Source of the DNA: JAAFKA01 sp044348925
GTDB lineage: Bacteria > Bacteroidota > Bacteroidia > Cytophagales > Thermoflexibacteraceae
Assembly: GCA_044348925.1 (NCBI GenBank)
Contig: JBIKRY010000192.1
Location: 1 to 9,173 of the forward strand
DNA length: 9,173 bases
Direction: 5' to 3'
The notes under the pieces were generated by a model. It did not search any database. It was given only the letters and a program-made list of their open reading frames with translations, and was not told the origin of the DNA. The stretch's first letter is position 1. Each line of letters begins with the position of its first letter. Below are positions 1-4,753 of the stretch, piece by piece. A program made the position numbers and the translations under genes.

Positions 1-55
1 TTTTTATATTTTCCTATTACCAATAGCTATTTTTAAAATAAAATAATGAAAAGAT

Positions 56-147
56 AAAAATCGAGGTAGAGAAAAAAACAGTTTGCCAGCGAAATAGAGA
101 AAAAAGTAGAGAGAAAAAATGAAAAAAAAATTTTTCTCTCGATTTTT
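56..147. repeat. Inverted repeats: one pyrimidine arm, three purine arms
   Basis: Three closely spaced copies of TAGAGAAAAA or TAGAGAGAAAAA (67-77, 95-105, 107-119) lie upstream of a single complementary arm, TTTTTCTCTC (131-140), which continues into CGATTTTT (to 147). Positions 56-65 (AAAAATCGAG) pair perfectly with 138-147, and 70-76 pair with 131-137 after a four-base bulge, giving 17 bp. Alternatively 109-118 pair with 131-140 over 10 bp. The pairings are mutually exclusive. All lie upstream of the proposed promoter of the XRE gene, so they would act as DNA sites or belong to a transcript from the left. The region is low in complexity, so this may be chance. The rest of 1-300 holds only A/T tracts. 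Confidence 0.5.
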
Positions 148-159
148 GAAAAATTTTAG

Positions 160-203
160 CTATTTTAATTATTTTTTTATATTTTTTTATGCCATTAAAA
201 TAG
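160..203. repeat. 10-bp A+T-rich inverted repeat
   Basis: CTATTTTAAT (160-169) is the exact reverse complement of ATTAAAATAG (194-203), with a 24-base loop of mostly T tracts. The word TAGCTATTTT overlapping the left arm (157-166) also occurs at 24-33. The repeat sits about 60 bases upstream of the XRE promoter. It could be an operator or simple A+T-tract structure; nothing shows a function. Confidence 0.35.
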
Positions 204-262
204 TTTTTTAAAAAAAAATAAAAAAAAAGAAATAATTAAATTATGAATTAAAAAAAAATAAA

Positions 263-270
263 TAGATTTG
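263..270 (+). promoter_or_regulatory. Candidate -7 box of the XRE gene
   Basis: TAGATTTG matches the Bacteroidota -7 consensus TAnnTTTG exactly and ends 30 bases before the ATG, which predicts a short leader. The -33 element is weak: only TTATG at 241-245, spaced 17 bases away. The match is clear, but its use as a promoter is inferred from position. Confidence 0.5.
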
Positions 271-300
271 CAACGGAAACATTAAATACTTTTTATTATC

Positions 301-576
301 ATGGAAGCTGAAGAAATAATCAGAGGATTGAAACGTCTAAGAGATACCAAAAATATCTCTCAACGCGAAGTTGCAGGTCAACTTGGCATCAGTGTAGGTC
401 AGTACGGACACTACGAAACAGGTCATTCACAAATGACTTTAGCTACATTTTTAAGAATTCTTAAAATCTTGGAAATAGATGTAAGAGACTTCTTTAATGC
501 AGCTACAATAAATATTGATAAAAAAGACTTAGATACTCTTATAGAGTCATTGCAAGAACTTAAAACTCGTATTTAG
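301..576 (+). CDS. XRE-family helix-turn-helix regulator, 91 aa
   Basis: This is a small DNA-binding protein made almost entirely of one Cro/CI-type (HTH_3) domain. Residues 6-64 hold the domain: helix 2 near 20-27 (starting SQREVAGQLG), the recognition helix near 31-39 with the typical YE followed by a turn Gly (Y38-E39-T40-G41), and a supporting helix near 47-57. The last 25 residues are a charged helical tail that may help dimerisation. There is no second domain, enzyme module or partner gene, so it is not obviously a toxin-antitoxin member. The ATG at 301 places the domain at the usual distance from the N-terminus, and no Shine-Dalgarno sequence is seen, as is normal in this phylum. It stands alone between two non-coding stretches rich in inverted repeats, which could contain its operators. 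Target and ligand are unknown. Confidence 0.88.
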   Translation: MEAEEIIRGLKRLRDTKNISQREVAGQLGISVGQYGHYETGHSQMTLATFLRILKILEIDVRDFFNAATINIDKKDLDTLIESLQELKTRI

Positions 577-577
577 T

Positions 578-699
578 AGTGTACCTACAGTAATAACTAA
601 AATAAACCCTTTGGGAAATATAGTTATATAAACAATAAGTAAACACTAAATTTTAAGCCTTAACTAACTTTGTTTATTGTAAGCTACTATTAGTACACT
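578..699 (+). other. Possible three-way-junction RNA fold downstream of the XRE gene
   Basis: Starting two bases after the XRE stop, three helices can be drawn that nest without conflict. P1: 578-592 with 685-699, in which AGTGTAC/GTACACT is perfect and the whole arm has 12 of 15 matches. P2: ATAACTA (593-599) with TAGTTAT (621-627), containing CCC-TTT-GGG at 607-615. P3: ACAATAA (632-638) with TTATTGT (674-680). P2 begins directly at the end of P1. Seven-base helices are common by chance in A+T-rich DNA, so this is only a structural suggestion with no known family match. Confidence 0.22.
665..672 (+). promoter_or_regulatory. Candidate orphan -7 box inside the intergenic region
   Basis: TAACTTTG matches TAnnTTTG exactly, but no TTG is found at the correct distance upstream and no open reading frame follows. 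If active, it would produce a non-coding transcript of about 180 bases ending at the strong hairpin at 821-859. The evidence is a single 8-base match. Confidence 0.25.
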
Positions 700-820
700 G
701 ATAACTTGCTTCCAATGATTTGTAATTTTTTTGATTGATGGCTTATTGTTTAAAATAAAATATAATTTTTTTTATGCTTATTTTTTAATAACCAAAACTT
801 ATTTTAGTTTTATTGTAACC

Positions 821-859
821 AAAAAGGTGTAATCTTAAGAAAGATTACACCTTTTTTTT
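821..859 (+). terminator. Strong rho-independent terminator
   Basis: A perfect 16-bp stem (821-836 with 841-856) closed by the 4-base loop AAGA is followed by a T run (852-859, eight T's, five of them in the stem). The core GGTGTAATCTT/AAGATTACACC holds all the G-C pairs. It lies 245 bases after the XRE stop, so it could end that gene's long 3' UTR or a separate small RNA. The A run at the 5' foot means it could also work weakly on the minus strand. Confidence 0.85.
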
Positions 860-868
860 GTAATAAGG

Positions 869-912
869 TAAGTAATGCAATAAAATACGCATTTATTTTG
901 TCGCATTACTTA
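869..912. repeat. 19-pair imperfect hairpin
   Basis: Positions 869-887 pair with 894-912 around a 6-base loop (CGCATT): 18 of 19 positions pair, with one G-U (881/900) and one A-C mismatch (879/902). The outer ten pairs, including AAGTAATGC/GCATTACTT, are perfect. No T run follows, so it is not a canonical terminator. It stands ten bases after the terminator T tract. The length is well beyond chance for so short a region, but its role is unknown. Confidence 0.75.
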
Positions 913-977
913 AATCAGCTAAAAAATATCCATTTTTGAAAATTTACACCTTTTTTGGTACTTGCTAACAAAAAATA

Positions 978-1010
978 TTGATAATTTATAATAATTTTTT
1001 TATACCTTTG
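978..1010 (+). promoter_or_regulatory. Candidate promoter of the iscA-like gene
   Basis: TACCTTTG (1003-1010) matches TAnnTTTG, with TTG at 978-980 as the -33 element 22 bases upstream, within the usual 17-23 spacing. Transcription would begin about 45 bases before the ATG at 1062. Confidence 0.5.
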
Positions 1011-1061
1011 AAACTTATTGATAGATAAAACTTGTTTTCTGAAAAACAAAAATAGAAAAGT

Positions 1062-1388
1062 ATGATACACGTAACAGAAAAAGCAAAAGACCAAATTATA
1101 GCCATTCGCACTACCGAAGGCAAAACAGATAATCACAATATTCGTGTGGCAGTAAAAGGTGGTGGTTGTTCGGGATTAATGTACGATTTATTATTTGACG
1201 ATGGATTAAAAGAACAAGACCAAATATTTGAAGACAAAGGAATCAAAATTTTGGTGGACAAAAAAAGCCTTTTATATCTATTGGGTACAACTTTAGACTT
1301 TTCAGACGGACTAAATGGCAAAGGATTTTTGTTTGTTAATCCAAATGCAAGCAGAAGTTGTGGCTGTGGCGAAAGTTTTTCGGTCTAA
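1062..1388 (+). CDS. Fe-S cluster carrier protein, IscA/SufA/ErpA (HesB) family
   Basis: This cytosolic A-type carrier accepts Fe-S clusters from the ISC or SUF scaffold and passes them to apo-proteins. The 108-residue length is typical. The three conserved cysteines are all present: Cys36 in GGGCSGL and Cys100/Cys102 in the C-terminal SCGCGESF motif. The FSDGLNGKGFLFVNPN segment (80-95) before the CGC motif is also characteristic of the family. The ATG at 1062 gives the expected N-terminus (MIHVTEKAKDQI). No iscS, iscU or suf gene is adjacent, so it appears to be a stand-alone carrier; whether it acts as IscA, SufA or ErpA cannot be decided from sequence alone. A [2Fe-2S] ferredoxin lies two genes downstream, but the 335-base gap after this gene argues against a common transcript. 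Confidence 0.93.
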   Translation: MIHVTEKAKDQIIAIRTTEGKTDNHNIRVAVKGGGCSGLMYDLLFDDGLKEQDQIFEDKGIKILVDKKSLLYLLGTTLDFSDGLNGKGFLFVNPNASRSCGCGESFSV

Positions 1389-1723
1389 ATTTCTCTAAAA
1401 AATTAGACAAATAAAATAACTTTACTTAGTTTGAGTAGTAAATACAAATTATTTTAGATTATTTCTATTTCTAAGTTATTGCTATTGAAATAGTGAATTA
1501 ATTTAAAATCTATAACTACTTAATTTTATTAGGTACTATGTGTGAAATAAAATACGATTTTATGTAGTAAAACTACTTGATAACCAATAGATTACTTTCA
1601 TATTTCATCTATTATATTTCATACTTATTAAACATTATTAGCTTATTTTTTTATACTTTATTTCATGTGCAATAAATCAATCCTAAAAAAATATTGGTTT
1701 ATTGCATTTATTTACTTAAAATT
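1389..1723. other. Intergenic stretch between iscA-like gene and engB
   Basis: The stretch is 335 bases without coding capacity. It holds several small perfect hairpins: ATAAAAT-ACG-ATTTTAT (1547-1563) followed directly by GTAGT-AAA-ACTAC (1564-1576), and CTATTTC/GAAATAG (1465-1471 with 1487-1493). The word AACTACTT occurs twice (near 1514 and 1571). No G+C-rich stem with a T run is seen after iscA, and no good TAnnTTTG box precedes engB; TATACTTTA near 1652-1660 is only a partial match. Confidence 0.5.
1667..1707 (+). promoter_or_regulatory. Hairpin in the engB leader
   Basis: GCAATAAATCAAT (1669-1681) pairs with ATTGGTTTATTGC (1693-1705), 13 pairs including one G-U, plus two further pairs outward (1668/1706, and a G-U at 1667/1707). 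The 11-base loop is A-rich. The hairpin ends 16 bases before the engB ATG, so if transcribed it would lie next to the ribosome entry region and could modulate initiation. It also buries the in-frame TTG at 1694, which favours the ATG at 1724 as start. Confidence 0.5.
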
Positions 1724-2320
1724 ATGATAATACACTCCGCAAAGTTTTTGTGTAGCAATACAGAACATGCCAAATGCCCACCACAAACAATGCCTGAATA
1801 TGCTTTTATTGGTCGGTCAAATGTTGGTAAATCATCTCTTATTAATATGCTTGTGCAGGTAAATGGTTTGGCAAAAACTTCACAAACCCCAGGCAAAACA
1901 CAACTTATCAATCATTTTATAGTCAATGACAAATGGTATTTAGTGGATTTACCAGGGTATGGTTATGCTAAAGTAAGTAAGGTAATGCTCAGTAAGTTTG
2001 AGAAAATGATAGAAGGATATTTGGCGAATCGAGAAAATTTGCGTTGCGTTTTTGTGTTGATTGATATTCGTCACGAACCACAAACCAATGATATGGATTT
2101 TATGCGTTGGTTAGGCGAAAATGCACAACCTTTTGCCATTATTTTTACCAAAGCCGACAAATTATCCCCTACTGCGGTGCAAAAAAGTTTGACACATTAC
2201 CAAAATGTAATGAAACAATATTGGACAGAAATGCCAAAATTTTTTGTTAGTTCTGCCGAAAAAAAAACAGGAAGAGAGGAGGTTTTATCTTACATAGATA
2301 CACTCAACCAAATGGCATAA
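1724..2320 (+). CDS. engB: Ribosome biogenesis GTP-binding protein EngB/YsxC/YihA
   Basis: This is a TRAFAC-class GTPase required in many bacteria for late assembly of the 50S ribosomal subunit. From the ATG at 1724 it has 198 residues, a normal length. All G motifs are visible: G1 GRSNVGKS (30-37), the G2 threonines in QTPGKTQ (54-60), G3 DLPG (75-78) followed by the YGYA signature (79-82), G4 TKAD (142-145) and G5 SSAEKKTG (176-183). A TTG 30 bases upstream would add MVYCIYLLKI, but it lies within a hairpin, whereas the MIIHSAKF start matches the usual N-terminus of the family. The downstream ferredoxin gene follows after 65 bases on the same strand, so co-transcription is possible. Confidence in the family is very high. 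Confidence 0.96.
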   Translation: MIIHSAKFLCSNTEHAKCPPQTMPEYAFIGRSNVGKSSLINMLVQVNGLAKTSQTPGKTQLINHFIVNDKWYLVDLPGYGYAKVSKVMLSKFEKMIEGYLANRENLRCVFVLIDIRHEPQTNDMDFMRWLGENAQPFAIIFTKADKLSPTAVQKSLTHYQNVMKQYWTEMPKFFVSSAEKKTGREEVLSYIDTLNQMA

Positions 2321-2385
2321 AGACGATTGTATGTTGCAAGTCCACAATGGCAATCATATACAAATTGCATTAAACAAAATAAACT

Positions 2386-2715
2386 ATGATAGAATTAGTA
2401 ATTGTTAATTTGTATAACAAAAAAATAGTTTGTGATAGTTCACAAACGGTATTAAAAAATATACAAGAAGCAGCAATAGATTGGTTGCAGGCTTGTGGTG
2501 GCAAGGGCAGATGCACTACTTGTGCCATGCGTGTGATTGCTGGGGAAAAAAATTTGACAGAATTAACCGTATTTGAGCAAAAACAACAAGAATCTCAACG
2601 CCTACAAGCCAATGAAAGGCTTGCTTGCCAATGTAAAATGCTTGGAAATATTATGGTAGAAGTTCCCCAAAGGTTACAATTACCACACCAAACATACGGA
2701 TTTTTAGCAGAGTAG
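2386..2715 (+). CDS. [2Fe-2S] ferredoxin, adrenodoxin type
   Basis: This is a small soluble electron carrier with a beta-grasp [2Fe-2S] fold. The cluster ligands are Cys37, Cys43, Cys46 (ACGGKGRCTTC, spacing C-x5-C-x2-C) and Cys81 in ERLACQC. That spacing fits adrenodoxin/Isc-type and related bacterial ferredoxins, not plant-type ones (C-x4-C-x2-C). The ERLACQ block before the fourth cysteine is typical. Cys16 and Cys83 are extra and not expected to be ligands. The length (109 aa) is normal for a single-domain ferredoxin, and no fused reductase is present. The ATG at 2386 starts directly on the first beta strand. Its partner is unknown: it could supply electrons for Fe-S assembly or for an oxygenase or reductase elsewhere. 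The closeness of the IscA-like gene is suggestive only. Confidence 0.92.
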   Translation: MIELVIVNLYNKKIVCDSSQTVLKNIQEAAIDWLQACGGKGRCTTCAMRVIAGEKNLTELTVFEQKQQESQRLQANERLACQCKMLGNIMVEVPQRLQLPHQTYGFLAE

Positions 2716-2783
2716 GTACATAGGAAATAGCCTATTTTGTCCTGAAATTACCAAAAATACACCTTATTTATAACTTTTGTTCG

Positions 2784-3326
2784 ATGAAAAAACTTTTTTT
2801 TGTAGTATTTATTTTGTCTGCCTCGTGTTCAGATTTGCGAATGAAACCCAAAGTTACTACACATCAATATTTTGATATGGCAAGTTTTATGCAAACACAA
2901 ATAGCAACATTGGAAAAATCAACTTATACGGTTAGAAAAAATACCACCGCCAATGGCATTAGTGATAAAAGTGTTGCAGAAAAAATAGATTGGAAACAAG
3001 AATTAGCTATTTTTGCCGAAGTAGATATTAACAAACCTGTTTTGAAAGATATGTATTTGGCAAGATATGGGAAAAATTTTGTGGAATATGAGGCAATAGA
3101 AAAAAATGCAAAAGTACAACGCCTTTATGTGGCAGGCGGAAAAGATGCACCCACGCAGATAAAGGTATCTTGGATAGATGAAAATCAGTTGTATCAAAGC
3201 AAAAAAGATTTAGAAATTGTATTACAAAATAATAAAATTACCAAATATGGCATTATTGGAGAGCAGAAAATTATTTTTAAAGAACCTTTGCAATACACTA
3301 TATTAGGAGAAATTTTGTATAAATAA
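2784..3326 (+). CDS. Uncharacterised lipoprotein, 180 aa
   Basis: I cannot assign this to a named family. It starts with a short lipoprotein signal (MKKLFFVVFILSASC) with lipid-accepting Cys15 preceded by L-S-A-S, an acceptable lipobox. The mature protein of about 165 residues is expected to be anchored in the outer membrane facing the periplasm, as is the default in this phylum. It contains a conserved-looking segment around 69-87 (DWKQELAIFAEVDINKPVL) and a C-terminal half that looks like alternating beta strands, with charged turns and no cysteines. No acidic surface-export signal is obvious after Cys15. The stop is 10 bases before the start of the EnvC-like gene, so the two are almost certainly co-transcribed; a role at the cell envelope alongside the murein hydrolase activator is inferred. 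TTTTG just before the ATG (2775-2779) is only a partial promoter match. Confidence 0.85.
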   Translation: MKKLFFVVFILSASCSDLRMKPKVTTHQYFDMASFMQTQIATLEKSTYTVRKNTTANGISDKSVAEKIDWKQELAIFAEVDINKPVLKDMYLARYGKNFVEYEAIEKNAKVQRLYVAGGKDAPTQIKVSWIDENQLYQSKKDLEIVLQNNKITKYGIIGEQKIIFKEPLQYTILGEILYK

Positions 3327-3336
3327 CTATTATTTT

Positions 3337-4659
3337 ATGCACACACAAACAACTAATAATTTTCGACAACTTTTTACACTTCGTTTTTTGTTTTTTTCTT
3401 GCTGGGTAGTTTCTACAACTTTTGCTCAAGATATGTCTATCAATAAAGCAAATATAGAACAGGAAAGGCATAAATACCAAAAAAGAATTGCAGAAGCTAT
3501 GCGGGCTTTGGAAAATAATGACCATAACCAAAAAGAAAGTATCAGTAAATTAGAAGGCTTAAATTATCAACTTGGCTTGCGAAAAAATTTGATAGATAAC
3601 TTACAAACAGAAGTAAGTATGTATGATAATCAAATTATAGATATAGAAAAAACAGTAATTCGCAAACAAACAGAATTAGAAAATCTACGTAGAGAATATG
3701 CAGATGTTATACGTGCCTATAGCCAAAAAGATAAAACTTGGGCTAAATCTGTGTTGGCAATGTATTTTTCGGCTTCGAGTTTGCGAGAGTTATTATCGAG
3801 AAACGAATATTTTAAACAATATTCGCAAGATAGACAAAAACAAATGTCTAATATTCATCGACTTCACGAAGCACTAAAAAGGCAACAACAAGAATTGGTA
3901 AAAATAAAAGCAGAAAAAGATAAATTATTGGGAGAACAAGTAAAAGAAAATTTGGCATTTGAGCAAAATAAAGAAAAATATAGCAACACACTTGCCAAGC
4001 TCAAACAAGATGCAAATAGCTTGAAAGTAGAAATAGAAAAAAGCAGAAAAGCAATTACTGCTATCGACAAAATCGTATTGGAAAATATTACCAATGCAAC
4101 CCAAAAAAATGAAATAGAAAGTAAAAAAGATACTAAAAATAAAGTCATAGAGAAAGATATAGAGTTATTAGACAAAAACAAAATGTCAAGAACATTGACC
4201 ACCGAGGAAGAAAAGAAAAATCTGAAAGCTAACAAAGACATGGTTTTTTCGACTTTTGCAAAGGCAAAGGGTTTTTTGAAAATGCCTGTAGAAAGTGGTT
4301 TTATTAGTCGTAAATTTGGCGTATATCAGCACCCAATTTATCCAAAAGTGCTACTCGAAAATCACGGTGTAGATATTCGCACCGAAAAAAATGCTTCGGT
4401 TATTGCAGTATTTGGTGGCGAAGTGGTGGCTGTAAACAAAGTACCTGGAGCAGGAATTTTAGTAATGTTGGAACACAACAAAGAATATTATACCATTTAT
4501 GCAAAATTAGAATCTACCAAAGTAATCGTAGGAAATAGAGTACAAGCAGGCGACAAAATAGGCATTGTAGGACTCAATGCAGATGCCATTCCTGAATTAC
4601 AATTCCAAGTTTGGCAAAAACTAATACGTTTGAATCCTGAAGAATGGTTATTACAATAA
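3337..4659 (+). CDS. EnvC-like murein hydrolase activator (degenerate LytM/M23)
   Basis: This periplasmic protein of 440 residues has an N-terminal signal sequence (hydrophobic around 17-30, likely cut after TTFA), a long charged coiled coil (about 34-310, rich in K, E, Q) and a C-terminal LytM/peptidase M23 domain (about 318-440). In active M23 enzymes zinc is held by H-x3-D and H-x-H and a further His assists; here these positions read Asn342, Asp346, Lys390, Glu420 and Gln422, so only the Asp remains. That is the pattern of EnvC and NlpD, which do not cut peptidoglycan themselves but activate amidases at the division site through the coiled coil and the LytM groove. The domain order matches EnvC. 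The partner amidase is not in the window. The gene follows the lipoprotein gene by 10 bases. The amidase-activating role is inferred from the family; the loss of catalytic residues is seen directly. Confidence 0.9.
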   Translation: MHTQTTNNFRQLFTLRFLFFSCWVVSTTFAQDMSINKANIEQERHKYQKRIAEAMRALENNDHNQKESISKLEGLNYQLGLRKNLIDNLQTEVSMYDNQIIDIEKTVIRKQTELENLRREYADVIRAYSQKDKTWAKSVLAMYFSASSLRELLSRNEYFKQYSQDRQKQMSNIHRLHEALKRQQQELVKIKAEKDKLLGEQVKENLAFEQNKEKYSNTLAKLKQDANSLKVEIEKSRKAITAIDKIVLENITNATQKNEIESKKDTKNKVIEKDIELLDKNKMSRTLTTEEEKKNLKANKDMVFSTFAKAKGFLKMPVESGFISRKFGVYQHPIYPKVLLENHGVDIRTEKNASVIAVFGGEVVAVNKVPGAGILVMLEHNKEYYTIYAKLESTKVIVGNRVQAGDKIGIVGLNADAIPELQFQVWQKLIRLNPEEWLLQ

Positions 4660-4683
4660 AATAAGGTGAACTACCAATTAAAA

Positions 4684-4752
4684 GCCTATCTAATTAAGTT
4701 GCGTAGCAAAACCGTATAGGCGAATATACGAAATTTGTAATCATCTGCCTAT
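4684..4752. terminator. Shared bidirectional terminator between convergent genes (weak)
   Basis: The gap between the two converging stops holds GCCTAT (4684-4689), its complement ATAGGC (4716-4721) and a second GCCTAT (4747-4752). Read on the minus strand, the stem 4721-4716/4689-4684 is followed by TTTT. Read on the plus strand, the stem 4716-4721/4747-4752 is also followed by TTT, overlapping the end of the minus-strand gene. The central arm thus could serve both directions. The stems are only 6 bp with loops of 25-26 bases, so this is tentative. Confidence 0.35.
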
Positions 4753-4753
4753 T

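Larger units (their letters stand above)
818..959. repeat. 142-bp segment bounded by a 15-bp inverted repeat
   Basis: The left end reads ACC, five A's, GGTGTAA (818-832). The right end reads TTACACC, six T's, GGT (944-959), its reverse complement apart from one extra base. The right arm also repeats 13 bases of the terminator's 3' arm (TTACACCTTTTTT at 845-857 and 944-956). The segment encloses the terminator hairpin and the hairpin at 869-912 and has no coding capacity. This geometry fits a small MITE-like palindromic element, although no clear target-site duplication is seen, or an RNA in which the left arm can choose between two 3' partners. Confidence 0.45.

Noticed and set aside
1..46. 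Possible 3' end of an upstream gene (open frames ending at 36 or 46)
   Set aside because: Only 11-14 codons without motif in two competing frames; nothing supports one as coding.
301..1061. Toxin-antitoxin module or retron around the XRE regulator
   Set aside because: No toxin, reverse transcriptase or partner gene is present on either strand, and no tandem-repeat RNA of the type III antitoxin kind is seen.
915..1136. 73-codon minus-strand frame overlapping the iscA start
   Set aside because: Low-complexity Phe/Tyr-rich product overlapping the iscA promoter and start, with no recognisable domain.
1694..1723. N-terminal extension of engB from a TTG codon
   Set aside because: The TTG lies inside a leader hairpin, the extension has no counterpart in the usual EngB N-terminus, and the ATG at 1724 gives the standard length.
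2327..2363. Bulged hairpin between engB and the ferredoxin gene
   Set aside because: Eleven pairs with two bulges and a 12-base loop, no T run; not distinguishable from chance in this composition, and not a terminator.
3864..4241. 125-codon minus-strand frame opposite the EnvC coiled coil
   Set aside because: Its Ser/Phe/Leu-rich composition is what the complement of Lys/Glu-rich codons produces; no motif, and the opposite strand is certainly coding.
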